Assembly: GCA_025175895.1 (NCBI GenBank)
Contig: CM045990.1
Span: forward strand, 5,022,001-5,086,000
From: Wurfbainia villosa
Taxonomy: Eukaryota; Streptophyta; Magnoliopsida; Zingiberales; Zingiberaceae
Direction of reading: 5' to 3'
DNA length: 64,000 nt
The notes beneath the pieces were generated by a model that was not told the origin of the DNA, did no database searches, and worked only from the letters and a program-made list of their open reading frames with translations. Below, in pieces: positions 1 through 11,125 of this stretch. Position 1 is the first letter of the stretch. The number at the start of each line of letters is the position of its first letter. The position numbers and the translations under genes were made by a program.

Positions 1-1657
1 ATTTACTTGTATAGGTGTCAAATAACTAAATATAATAATGTCCTTGAGTAGTAGGTTCTTATCTATATCAATCGATTGGTTGAATCGATAATGAGATGAT
101 ATAGAGAACACTACTCTTAATCATTCCTAGTCGAGTATTAACATTCAGGGACAATGTTAATGCGTAGAGACTAGCATGTAGGTCAACAAGATGACTTGAT
201 CTCACAAGTCATGGATATGAGATATCAAGTTGACACATGGGTATGCATTGGAGAATATATACTGAATGACCCGCCATGAGAAAGTATCGTGGATCGTTAT
301 ATGAGTGTCATATACTTTCTCATGTGGCTATTAGTATGACTATTAGTCCTTAGACCTGAAGTCACCATGGTTCCCTACATAAGGAGTTGCATACTTTGGC
401 TTCGTCAAACGTCACCCGTAAATGGGTGGACTATAAAAGTGATTACTGGGTATGTAACAAATTATGCGGAGGGATGTGAGTGATGTAGATGGGATCTATC
501 CCTCCTATATGACGGGAGTGGCATCGATATTCTTGATAGAGTGAGACCACGAAGTGCATGGCCATGCCCAAATGAGTCAATATGAGATATTGAGCTCATT
601 TGATTAGAGTGAGTCTACTTGGAGTTCAAGATTTAGATTGTACCGAGGATGACACCTATGCCTCGATTGGTCAATCTAGATGTCAAGGATAGAGGGACAT
701 TGTCACATATTGTGAGAGTCACAATTAGTAGTCACAAAGGTGATGTTGAGCTCAACATTCTTGTAACTTGGGTAGCAATGATGTGTTGCTAGATACCGCC
801 ATTGCTTATGTTCCTAAATCGGTTTAGGACATTGCCAACGCTACAAGAACCTATAGGGTCACACACATAAGAGCAATTAGATGGAGATTAGGTTCATATG
901 ATGAACCATGAGGATTAGGTTCATGGGATGAACCAAATTGGATTAAGAGTAATCCAAATTAGACTAATTGAGTTAGACTCAAGTTGATTCAAGTGTTGAA
1001 TGAGTCTAATTTAGATTTGATTCATCAAAACAATTTAAATTAAATGAATAGAGATTTATTAAATTAAATTGACTTGAGTCAAGTGGTTAGATTTGATCAA
1101 CCATGGGAGATTAGAGGTCAAGTTTGACTTGATTTGAGAGGGAAGATGAAAGGTCAAGTTTGACTTGACCAAATGCCATGTCATGATGATGACTTGGCAT
1201 GGCCGGCCAATGATGATGCTCCACATCATCATTGACTTTGTCAATTGGTGCCACATCATGAGGGAGACCAAGGGTCATGGGAGTTACATGCATGCATGTA
1301 ACCCCCTTCCTTGAAGTGGTCGGCCACTTTAAGGGTTTCAAAGTGGGAATTCATTTTTTGAGTTACTCATTCCATCATCTTCAACCTTGGATCATCTTCC
1401 TCTCAAGTTCTCTCCCTCTCCCAACCTCCTTGGCCGAAATTCCTAAAGGAGTGCTAGCACACTCTAAGGCATTTTTCTCCACCTATTGCTTGTGTGGATA
1501 CCATAGAGGAGTGTGCACTTGACACTCTCGAGTTCCGGCGAACTTTTGGACGAGCGGGATAAGCGAAGGGCATCGCTACGAGGGTAATGTTCTAACCTCT
1601 TAGATCTAAGGTAGATCTAGGGTTTTTGTAAGCACATACATGTTTTTATATTTTTAT
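1..1657 (+). repeat. 5' LTR of Copia-A, first segment (left end outside window)
   Basis: Aligns by eye along its whole length with 23440-25097, with scattered substitutions and small indels. The last five bases (tttat, 1653-1657) are the target site copied by the Tat insertion. Small ORFs on either strand here are chance reading frames: they recur in the other LTR and match nothing recognisable. Confidence 0.93.
1653..1657. repeat. Target site duplication of the Tat element, left copy (tttat)
   Basis: The same five bases follow the element at 17620-17624. The undisturbed site is seen in the other Copia-A LTR near 25094-25098. Five bases is the usual LTR-retrotransposon duplication. Confidence 0.92.
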
Positions 1658-2816
1658 TGATGCAGACGGGTGAAATCTGTTTACTCCCTTTTTCAATGCA
1701 GTGAGGCACTGAGGGAGATCTCAGAGGGTTTTCACAGGACACAATCAGTAAGGAAGTAAGAGGATGAAGTAGATGAAACGCAAAAACCAGCACCAGCAAT
1801 CGAAACTCAGACACAAGATGTAACGTGGTTCGGAATAAGGATTCCTACTCCACGGAGGTGAGCTTTCTCACCGGGGGCAGTGCCCAAGCACTTTCACTAT
1901 GAAGGTCCTCCTTTACGGAAAGTAAGTTTCCGAAGGTGGAGGAGAAAAAACCTCTTACAATGATCTCACCAGACGAGAAAAATACAAGAGATATAACAAC
2001 GACAGATCTCCGTCCTTCTTCTCCGGCGAGGTGGTTGTCGCTCTCTTTCCCCTCCTCCTGCATCCCCTTATCTCTTGCTGGGTGGGAATAATTGTCGGAT
2101 CCCTTTTTCTCCTTGCTTCCTCTCCTTTTATCTCCTTTTTCTTCCTTCATCGTAACGTCGTAGGTTATCTCCATCGTACACGTGGCCACCACCTTTCCCT
2201 GGAGAATAATTCTGTTACAGATATCAAGAGTGAAGACTCTTTGGAATATTATGTGGGGCCTCCCAGGTCGTTGCCTAACACCCTATCTTCTATTTTTCGG
2301 GAAACTAGGCTAGACTATCTCCTCAACCTTCCGTGTTGAGGGAAGCTAGTTTTAGGTCTATAGCCCACGGCGCCTAGCCCTAGGGTTCCTCATCAACTGA
2401 ACCAATTCCTCTTTCCCGTGCCCAACTTCCTTGTATTGATCAGATTGGACGATTCTTGGCGAAGCGCTCCGCCTCCTTTACCGTGATCAATTGCTTTCAT
2501 TAACTCTCCTGCACTAATGGCTTTCAATATTCGCCGCGTCGATGGCTTCCAATATTCGCCTGCGCAATGGCTTCCAATATTCGCCTGCGGCCAATGGCTT
2601 CGAGGTTCGCCTGCCAATGGCTTCCAATATTCGCCTGCGCCAATGGCTTCGAGGTTCGCCTGCGCCAATGGCTTCGAGATTCGCCTGCGCAATGGCTTCG
2701 TGTCTCGCCACGCAATCTTCCTTTCCTTTCTTAGCCGAGCCGGTATTTTGGATCGGATCTTAGGTCACCCGCTAACCCCTCTATCGGGATTATGTAAAGA
2801 AGGTACCAGAGTATCA
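1658..2816 (-). repeat. 3' LTR of the Tat element (left copy, 1,159 bp)
   Basis: Starts TGATGCAGACGGG and ends GTATCA. It pairs with 16464-17619. It contains the 26-bp tandem repeat block at 2515-2710. A clear polypurine tract is not visible next to its inner edge at 2817, which may be decay. Confidence 0.92.
2515..2710. repeat. 26-bp minisatellite in the left Tat LTR, about 8 copies
   Basis: Degenerate tandem units begin with AATGGCTTC, followed by either an AATATTCGCC or a GAGGTTCGCC form. The right LTR carries about 7 units at 17316-17512 in a different order, so the array has changed in one LTR since insertion. Confidence 0.88.
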
Positions 2817-3284
2817 TTAGTCAACCTCAAAAATAGTCAAGCCGGGTTATAAGCTTTGACTTTCCTAATGTACATAAAGTTTCGACATATTCTTCATTTC
2901 TACTTAAATCCATCCGCTCTATAACTCCCCAAGATATTGAAGGAGGCTACTGGGCCCATGAGCTCGCTTTCTCCTTCTCCTTCTCAGGCACCAATCAATC
3001 GCGAAAACCCTATATAAACCCTCGCTTCTTCTTTAGGTATCGGTTAGTGTGCTTGATAATCCAAATGTTTCTCTTCTTCTCCGTGATTCTCATCGGCGGT
3101 GTTGCGCGACTATTTCCTTCCTTTCTCATCACACGATTCTTCTTTACCCTCCGAGTAAGTTCGCTTTGTTCACACCCATGGCTCCTAGGACCCTCTTCAC
3201 CCACTGTATGAACATACCATAACTCGCTTAGATTGCAACCATTATTTCTTTAACCAGGAACAACTACATAGACCCTTCTATAAA
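2817..3284. other. Tat spacer with TATA box for antisense unit A
   Basis: No gene is seen. TATATAAA lies at 3011-3018 on the plus strand, followed by a pyrimidine-rich stretch typical of a plant 5' leader. Plus-strand ATGs at 3066 and 3178 give only short frames. The region reads as promoter and leader of the antisense unit that follows (inference). Confidence 0.5.
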
Positions 3285-5244
3285 ATGTTGTTTCGATCGA
3301 CTCTCATAAACCTCCTCCCGCTTGACATGCTTTTCTATGAACAATTTCTTAACTACTATCCTCACAAGACTACAGTCTATCTCGACCTCCTAAACTTCTA
3401 TGGACTACCTCAACCAATTCACCCCCAACTCCTTCCTGGATTCTATCGAGCCCACATAGTGTTCCAACATTCAACCTCTCTTTGACAAATATTCCATTGC
3501 TTCTTCCAATTAAAGTCTTCAAAGGCAGGCCTCTTCTATTTGTCTAGTCGTTCCAACTGCCAATTCCTGGTGAACCTGCCTACTTCCCACAAGGGTTGGG
3601 AAGCCTTATATTTCTTTGTACAACTCCCAGAGTCTTTACCTTACTCTGATACTTGGAAGGTAGACCTTCCTGAATTACCTTCTTCCGGAAATGAGGACCA
3701 AATGTCCCTTCCCAAAGTGTATAGAGTCTTAGGAGAGTGCATTCATCGCTCAAACCATCTGATAGAAACTCCCCTCTTAAGCCACTTTGGATTGTCTCCT
3801 CTACCTTTGACGACTTCGGTTTCTATAGGTAGGGTGACATTTATCCTGCAATGTGACTTCCTTTTTAGGGAATTCATCTTTCTTACCAGTATATCTTGTA
3901 GATAATCTGATGCAGAAGGCTTTGGTGGAAGGAGTCGATCGAGGTCGCCAAGAAGAAGAAGACTCGACTAAAAGAGGCAAATCCACAAGAGTAGTCTGGC
4001 CATCTCCTAAGAAGCCGCTTATCAAGAAAGGAGCTAAGTTCATCAGCTCTTCTTCCCTTGTCTTCCCACCAGCCGGAAGCTCAACCCCTAATCATCTATG
4101 AACCCAGAAGGGAAGGCAACACCTCCCCTGCCTCTTCTTTAGCTCCCCAAGGAGGAGATTCTCCCTCCCACTTCAGATTCTTCCCTCCGCATGTAATTCA
4201 CCCCTGCCTCCTCATACGGAATCCCTCCAAGCTCCAACACCGTCCGACTCGAGAACCGTTCCTACCCATCTTCACCGTACCAGGCCCCCATCTTCTTCGG
4301 AAGGAGAAGACCCTTCCTTCCTGGTCTCCTCCGAGGGCCACTGGGATCTTTTCAAGATTCGCACTTTCGGAGGTAAAATTCTTAACCAACGGGTATACAA
4401 GGCCCGTGTGAGCAAGTGAGCAAACTGCTGGCAGAGGTATTTACTCCTTCTTCTCCTCCTCTTTGCTATGGGTATTTCCCTATACTGATGTAGGCTGATA
4501 ATTTTCCTCTCCTTTTAGGCCTCCACTCAACATAACAACATGGTAGTCCACCTAGCCCGATTCCAATCTAGTGTGGAGACTCGCCATTTTGCCGCCGTGT
4601 CGCAACAGAAAGAGCTCGCGCGACGATTAAACGAACAAGAGGCAAAGGAGGCGGACTTTAGGGGTCAATGCGAAGATGCCACGATGCAACTAGCCTTGGT
4701 TCGAAGCGAGAAAGAGGAACTGCAACGAAAAAATGAGGAACTAGAACAGCGCCTCTTTTTGCAATCTAGCGAGCTGCAACAGGTAGATATCCTGACTCAG
4801 GAATTGAAAGAGTATAAGAGATATCTCATGGATGCCATGATCAAGGATGCTGATTCTTCGGCTACTATCACACAGCTTCAACAAGAACGTCACCATTTTA
4901 ACCTAGAGCGTCAGGCCTGGGCAATCACCAGGGAATCCTGTGCGAAGAAGTGTCAGGAGCTTTTCTCCATGGTAACGGCTATTCCCCGAACCTTATCATC
5001 GTGGCTCAGCAGCAATCCATCCTTCACCAAGAATATTCAAAGGCCCTCTCGACTTTGGGTCGAGCCATACAGCGCCATCGAAAAGATGCTCTGCGAAATT
5101 AAGGAAAGTCGAGCTCAACTAGCCAAATGCCAAGACCAGATGAAAGAGCAGGAGGCTGATCTTAAAAGACGATATGTGAAGAAGGGGGTAGATTTGTTTG
5201 TATTAGGCTTTGAGGGGTCCTCGGCTCAAAACGCCGAAAGGTGA
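3285..5244 (+). pseudogene. Antisense accessory gene, unit A (gypsy-type Transposase_28-like protein), broken
   Basis: Plus-strand frames at 3285-3485, 3540-3905, 3853-4101, 4058-4411 and 4540-5244 together resemble the plant Putative gypsy type transposon family. The first part has YGLPQPIHPQLLPGF, the second HKGWEALYFFV, followed by a Ser/Pro-rich stretch and then a Gln/Glu-rich coiled coil of about 230 residues (4540-5244). An intron of about 80 bases probably joins the Pro-rich and coiled-coil parts: a donor GTATTT follows CTGGCAGAG near 4435, and an acceptor TTTTAG ends at 4518. The same layout recurs in unit C. Frame changes and stops make it a pseudogene. Function is unknown. Antisense ORFs downstream of integrase are established for Tat elements. 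Confidence 0.7.
4540..5244 (+). CDS. Coiled-coil C-terminal exon of antisense unit A
   Basis: An open stretch of 234 codons rich in Gln, Glu, Lys, Arg and Leu with heptad-like spacing (for example the run LVRSEKEELQRKNEELEQR), so a long coiled coil is likely. The frame is open upstream to the acceptor at 4518, so the real exon likely begins at 4519 with ASTQHNN, matching ALTNHKE at the start of the unit C exon. No catalytic motif is visible. It is the longest intact part of unit A; the function is unknown. Confidence 0.6.
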   Translation: MVVHLARFQSSVETRHFAAVSQQKELARRLNEQEAKEADFRGQCEDATMQLALVRSEKEELQRKNEELEQRLFLQSSELQQVDILTQELKEYKRYLMDAMIKDADSSATITQLQQERHHFNLERQAWAITRESCAKKCQELFSMVTAIPRTLSSWLSSNPSFTKNIQRPSRLWVEPYSAIEKMLCEIKESRAQLAKCQDQMKEQEADLKRRYVKKGVDLFVLGFEGSSAQNAER

Positions 5245-5826
5245 TACCCGCCTTCCCCAAAGGACGGACACTAGTTACTTGGATCCTAAGAGGCGTTAGC
5301 TAAGTGTCCGCCTGATCTTTTCGAATCAGAATTTATAACATTTTCATTTTAGTAATTTCTCTGATGGCTTCTCGTTTGCTTCTAAACGATAACTTTGTCC
5401 ATATAACTAACTATCATTATCTCATTATGCTCCTTGAGGGGTTGGAAATTCGGAGCCAATTTTAAATTGATCTTTCTATGTTATCTCTTTCCCGTGTCGA
5501 TAAATGCAATAATCCTCGCGTTCGGGCTTATGGGAGAGATCTCGAATACCGCTATTCCTTCACTCTAATCTTGGTTCGGGGATTCGCTGGAAAGGTCTTT
5601 ACCTGATATTATTCATATCTGTCCCGATTCTGGTTCGAGAATTCGCTGGAAGGGTTTTTACCCAAAATCATTCATATCATTCCGATTCTCGTTCGAATTC
5701 GCTTAAATAGCTCTTGCTTGTTGATCTTCCCTATCTCTCATCGCTTGAAATGATATCAACCTCTTCGCCTTCTTTCCCTTTCCCAAACCTCTGCCCTTTC
5801 CTTCTATTATAAATCCTTCGTCCCCC
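5245..5826. other. Tat spacer with a 62-bp direct repeat and unit B promoter
   Basis: No gene is seen. Two tandem copies of a roughly 62-bp sequence containing ATTCGCTGGAA lie at about 5567-5700. TATAAA at 5808-5813 sits about 45 bases before the first ATG of unit B on the plus strand. Confidence 0.5.
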
Positions 5827-6939
5827 ATGTCTTCATCCTGTTATCTGTCTATCATGGCTTCAGCGGGGCATCCTATCAAAATTTCTTCAGAGTCGGAATC
5901 TTTTGAACTACAAGACTGGGTCTCTGAGGATATGGAAGATCTGAGACCCGCTCACCAATCACTACTTCAGCCCTCCGCCCCCTTCCGTTTCCGCCTCTCC
6001 GTCCAGCTCCCGCCCCTTCGGCAGAGAGGTCCTTTCGCGCTCCTTTCCCCTCCTTTCGCAACTGAGTGTGGAATCCTCCCTTCACGTGGGGGTATACAGT
6101 GGGAGATCCTCGTGTTGTCGCTGAACTTCCCCCACTTCCACCAAAGATCGCTGCCCCAGCTTTCGGCGAGGACTCATCCTTCCTCTTTCGATGAAGGTCC
6201 ACCAGTTCTTCCTTCCCCTCAAGGCGAACACTTCAGAGTCATATTAGCTCCTTCTCCCCCCAAAGAGACATCTCCCATTTCATCTGTTAGGAGTAATCAT
6301 GGAAAATTTTTATAGATCAAGCTAATGTAATCATTTCAAATATGTTAATAAAAAATAAGGGAGGCAAATGATATCTATTTTTGTCTTTTTTCCTGTAAAA
6401 GTAAGGTTTCTGTCTTCCAAAAGGATGGTAGTATGATCCGAACATACCTTCCTCTATCATTTTTCGGGGATTCGGACCCTCTTAATTACAATTGTAGTCC
6501 TGTCGACCTTCCCACTACTGTCCCCACGTTTCCTCTTCTTTACTGGCATTTATGGTCGCCACTTCTCCCACCAATAAATGCACTATTCCCCTTCGTTGCC
6601 ATAAAAACCCCCGACCTTTACCTGATAGCTTCCATCATTCTCCTTTTTCTTTTGCTTGCCCTGGACAGAATATCGGAATAGGGTAGCAGTTCCTCGCCTT
6701 CTAAAGAACAGATAAATGATCGCCGATACATAGCTATCTTAGAGGAACAAGTGAAGTGTTTACAGCAACAGCTGAAGGAAACTTACACCAATAATCGCTC
6801 CCTGCGCCAACAACTGGTCAGGTCCCGAAAGGAACTGGCCACGCAGACCTTCCTGCAGCAATCCTATCGGCGTCAACTATGGGGCCACCCTCAACCATAC
6901 AAGGGAACTCCCTCTGTCCCTCCTAACAAAGAACTATAA
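5827..6939 (+). pseudogene. Antisense accessory gene, unit B (truncated relative of units A and C)
   Basis: ORF 5827-6315 starts at 5827 or, more likely, at 5854 (MASAGHPIKISSESES). An acidic Ser/Glu stretch and a Ser/Pro-rich stretch follow, and a separate frame at 6751-6939 gives a short Gln-rich coiled coil (CLQQQLKETYTNN). The order acidic or Pro-rich N-terminus then coiled coil repeats the plan of units A and C, but the protein is far shorter and broken at 6316-6690. A TATA box precedes it at 5808-5813. I regard it as a decayed duplicate within the same element. Function is unknown. Confidence 0.5.
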
Positions 6940-7225
6940 CGCCCGGGATATATAAGGGCTGCTGTTTGTTATCTTCCCTTGTAGATGATTCAGAATATGT
7001 AATTTTCTCACATTAATGAACTTTCCTAGTTTATCTCCTTTCTCCAGTATCTTCTGAGTTGTATATTTTGGCTCTTCCGTCTTTCCAATCTGCTGGGTAT
7101 ATGGAACCCTTAAATGAGTCAACCCTGCTATTTCACAGGAATACAACAATACCAAGTTAAACAAGAATTTCAACTCCCCCTCTCCCCTTTACGGGGACAA
7201 AAAGTGATATACCATTGAGGAAGTC
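6940..7225. other. Spacer before the 97-bp array
   Basis: AT-rich sequence with nothing recognisable. Short frames on either strand have no familiar motif. Confidence 0.4.
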
Positions 7226-8712
7226 CGTCCTCCGTTCCACCCATCACCACGGGATATCTTCGCTCTCATGAGGATAGAAATTTATATATATAAAGTAAAT
7301 AATAATCGACAGATATCGGTTCTTCCGTTCCACCACCACACGGGGATGTCTTCCGCTCTGCGGGGATAGAAATTTATGCATAGAATGAATAATAACCGAA
7401 GGATATCGGTTCTTCCGTTCCACCATCACACGGGGATATCTTCCGCTCTGCGGGGATAGAAATTTATATATATATATAAAGTAAATAACAACCGAAAGAT
7501 ATCGGTTCTTCCGTTCCACCACCACACGGGGATATCTTCCGCTCTGCCTTGCGGGGATAGAAATTTATATATGTAAAGTAAATAACAACCGAAAGATATC
7601 GGTTCTTCCGTTCCACCACCACACGGGGATATCTTTCGCTCGCTTGGGGGATAGAAATTTATATATATATAAAGTAAATAATAACCAAAGATATCGGTTC
7701 TTCCGCTCCACCACCACACGGGATATCTTCCGCTCGGCTTGCGGGATAGAAATTTATATATATAAAGTAAATAACAACCGAAAGATATCGGGTTCTTCCG
7801 CTTCCACCACCACACGGGATATCTTCCGCTCGCATGGGGATAGAAATTTATATATATAAAGTAAATAACAACCGAAAGATATCGGTTCTTCCGTTCCACC
7901 ACCACACGGGGATATCTTCCGCTCTGCCTTGCGGGGATAGAAATTTATATATATAAAGTAAATAACAACCGAAAGATATCGGTTCTTCCGTTCCACCACC
8001 ACACGGGGATATCTTCCGCTCTGCCTTGCGGGGATAGAAATTTATATATATAAAGTAAATAATAGCCGAAAGATATCGGTTCTTCCGTTCCACCACCACA
8101 CGGGGATATCTTCCGCTCTGCCTTGCGGGGATAGAAATTTATATATATAAAGTAAATAACAACCGAAAGATATCGGTTCTTCCGTTCCACCACCACACGG
8201 GGATATCTTCCGCTCTGCCTTGCAGGGATAGAAATTTATATATATAAAGTAAATAACAACCGAAAGATATCGGTTCTTCCATTCCACCACCACACGGGGA
8301 TATCTTCTCATGGGATAGAAATTTATATATATAAAGTAAATAACAACCGAAAGATATCGGTTCTTCCATTCCACCACCACACGGGGATATCTTCCGCTCT
8401 GCCTTGCGGGGATAGAAATTTATATATGTAAAGTAAATAACAACCAAAAGATATCGGTTCTTCCGTTCCACCACCACACGGGGATATCTTCCGCTTTGCC
8501 TTGCGGGGATAGAAATTTATATATATAAAGTAAATAACAATCGAAAGATATCGGTTCTTCCGTTCCACCACCACACGGGGATATCTTCCGCTCTGCCTTG
8601 CGGGGATAGAAATTTATATATATAAAGTAAATAACAACCGAAAGATATCGGTTCTTCCATTCCACCACCACACGGGGATATCTTCCGCTCTACCTTGCGG
8701 GGATAGATAAAT
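7226..8712. repeat. 97-bp tandem array inside the Tat element, about 15-16 copies
   Basis: Near-identical units of 97 bases, each with GATATCGGTTCTTCC, CCACCACCACACGGGGAT and an AT-rich TATATATAAAGTAAATAA segment. Some early units carry small indels (about 7226-7850) and one unit near 8300 lacks about 10 bases; the rest are very regular. Tandem repeats in the region between integrase and the 3' LTR are known in Tat/Ogre elements and can seed satellite DNA. Minus-strand frames across it (many starting MVVERKNRYL) are an artefact of periodicity. Confidence 0.95.
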
Positions 8713-9088
8713 TTGTATGTATAGCGCCAGGGCAATTAGCATAAAGTAGGCAACGCCTTCATATCATTCCTCTTTGGTTCCCCTCCTAAAGGGGAACGCC
8801 TATGTCCGCCCCTTCCCCTGCAAATGGGGGGCTTTAGTACATAATGGGTCATTTAGAAAAATAAACCCTTCTTTCCCTTTTACCACAGACGAGAAGCCCC
8901 TAATGGCTGCAAGCCCATTCTTCCCCCTTTTATAGGGGGTTCTTTAGTCTTCGTTTCTTCTGCCATCCTCCTCCCTTCGCCTTTTGGTCTCCTTCTTCTT
9001 CATCTGTTTGCGCCTCCGTCGCCAAACCTCGTTTCCTCGATTCTTTCTTCCCAGCCCCTCTTTTCCTTTTATTTTTTAGACCCCCAAG
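8713..9088. other. Leader and putative promoter of antisense unit C
   Basis: No gene is seen. It contains a TTTTATAGGGGG stretch near 8928 and a long pyrimidine-rich run before the ATG at 9089, like the leaders before units A and B. The TATA assignment is weak. Confidence 0.35.
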
Positions 9089-10842
9089 ATGCATTCTAAC
9101 TTCTTCCAGGAGATAGCAGGTCGCTACCCAAATCGCAAACGGGATGCTGGTCAGCCCTTCGCTTCTTCTTCCGCTTCACCTTCCTCGATCACCATCATAC
9201 CTGATTCACCTCGCCATTCTCCCTCTCCTCCTTCGGCGACCCTCACTACCCCCATCCCGGAAGAAGCCAGGATCCTTACAAGCCCTAACTTTCCCACTCT
9301 TTCTCCTTCCGCCAACGATGTTCAGAAATCGCCTTCTTCTTCCCCGAAACCTGGGGATGAACCTGGGGAAGGTGTATTCCCATGTCAGCCAATGATAGAG
9401 GATGGATCACCTCTGTCTTCTCTTTCCCCGGCCCGTCCTTCCTTTTCTGAACCCATGGCGGTTGATATTCCTTCACTGCCAACTTCCCTCCTGGCTCATC
9501 GCCTGAAGAATCCCTCTCCTCCTGTGGGCCCTGACCAGGGTTTCTCTACTTCTTGCATCCCTATCGAAGGCTCCTCCAGTCCAATGCTCATCCTCTCGTC
9601 ATCTCAAGATCCTTCCTCCGATCAACCTCCTTCCGTCTTTCCTTCCGCACTCAACCCCCAACCAGGCATGACACATATCCTCCCTGCAACTCCGGATATG
9701 CCGCCCCTGACTACCACCTCCGTGGGCCGTCCAAATGATGCTCTTTCCTCTTTCCATTCTCAACCGATGGATACCGCCCCCATTTTCTCCTTTATAGGAG
9801 AGGTTCCTCCTTCAGCATCTTCTGTCCCGTCTTCTTCCCTTTCTCCCAGGAGTCTTCAGATTCTAAACTTAGAGGAAGTGATTCCTCGCATGGAAGGCCT
9901 GCGTCATGCTCTGGACTTGGTATGTTTCCTTACTCATCTTCCTTAGCTTTGTCTAGCTGATCAATTTCTTTTCCCACGACCGGTATGTAGGCCCTGACCA
10001 ACCATAAAGAATTGGATCGCGCTCTTCATCAATACCAAGTTCAAGCCCAAGAATGGGAGCGTCAACAACGGGAAGGCTTGGCGGATGCTCAAAATCGAGA
10101 ACGACTCCTGCTACAACAATTGCACCTGTGCCAAGAGCAATTAGCCGAAGCTCGCCAGCAAATTCAAAAGGATGCTGACACTATTGCAGCATTAAAGGAG
10201 CAACCACGTCCAGGTGCAGAGCCACTCGTCCCCCAGCAGGAAATCCAGTCGGCCTCTCTTGGCGCAGAATCTTCCTCGGCTCAAGAGTTACTACGTCTTA
10301 AAGGGCAGGTAGCAGAGCTCCTCAAGGGGAAGCAACAGGATTCTGATGCCATCGCTCGTCTTCAGGTTCAATATCAGCGAGCACAAGATAAGATAGGGGA
10401 CCTTCGCACCCGCTTGTGCAAGGAGGTACAAGAAAACTCATCCCTTATAAATTCCCGGGCGCATGCTCATGCCCATCTACGCACGCAAGAAACTTCCCTC
10501 CAGAGGATGAGCACTGAACTTGCCCGAACCAAATCATATTCCGAAGCAGTGGAGGGGATTTCGGCTTCCATGCGTCAAAATATGGTGGAGATGACGCACC
10601 TTGTGCAGCAGGACCAAAGTTCCCGAGCCGATGATGTCTCCATCTTGGCCGATACTATTATGGAGGTGTCGCGGCGCTATGTGGATGTGCGTTGAAATCT
10701 TCAAGAACAACAAGAGACATGCGAGAGGTTGCATCGAGAGTGAAGCCCTGGCCGTCCGAACCGCGAGGAGCAGCTCATCATCTTAATGCGCGCCACCTAT
10801 CAGGATGGCTTTAATGAAGCGGTTCGGCAGTATGCCGGCTAA
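9089..10842 (+). pseudogene. Antisense accessory gene, unit C (Pro/Ser-rich plus coiled coil, two exons), near-intact
   Basis: Exon 1 (9089-9919, 277 codons) is Ser/Pro-rich and probably disordered. A 71-base GT-AG intron (GTATGT donor at 9920, TATGTAG acceptor ending 9990) leads in phase 0 to exon 2 (9991-10842), which begins ALTNHKELDR and forms a long Gln/Arg/Leu-rich coiled coil. Exon 2 has two in-frame stops (10693-10695 and about 10741) before a conserved-looking end, YQDGFNEAVRQYAG, and the final stop at 10840-10842. The gene runs opposite to gag-pol. Layout matches unit A, so the two are probably ancient duplicates. Being antisense to pol, its transcript may also act as regulatory RNA (inference). 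The function is unknown. Confidence 0.7.
9920..9990 (+). other. Predicted intron in antisense unit C
   Basis: A GTATGT donor and TATGTAG acceptor 71 bases apart remove a stop-containing stretch and join two open frames in phase 0. A similar intron is predicted at the same place in unit A. Confidence 0.6.
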
Positions 10843-11125
10843 GGGTTACCTCCTCCCACTTATCCTTCATTTTCTTTAAATTGGGAGGTTTTTCAATGCG
10901 TATCCTCCCGACCGGTTTAAGCTGTAATTTAATATCCCATTTCGACGCGGGAATTTCCTTTCTGTTTTTCTTTTTCTTCTTCAAAATGTATTGATAATAC
11001 CATATTGCCCTTATAAATAACCCTTTAATGAAATTTGGAGAATACTTGACATCTAATTAACGCAATCAATTCAAGAAGCACCCCCTTCGGAGTTTCATAA
11101 TTTCCCTTCTTCTATTCCATGTTTC
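10843..11125. other. Convergent spacer between antisense unit C and Tat integrase
   Basis: Both the plus-strand unit C and the minus-strand pol end here. It is AT-rich and without a gene; it may hold 3' ends of both transcripts (inference). Confidence 0.4.

Noticed and set aside
2393..2852. Overlapping ORFs on both strands of the left Tat LTR
   Set aside because: They are produced by the 26-bp minisatellite and LTR sequence and recur in altered form in the other LTR.
7226..8712. Array of regular repeats resembling a CRISPR locus, and overlapping ORFs reading MVVERKNRYL
   Set aside because: Units are contiguous 97-bp tandem copies without unique spacers and lie inside a retrotransposon. The period is not a multiple of three, so the ORFs are the same sequence read in rotating frames.
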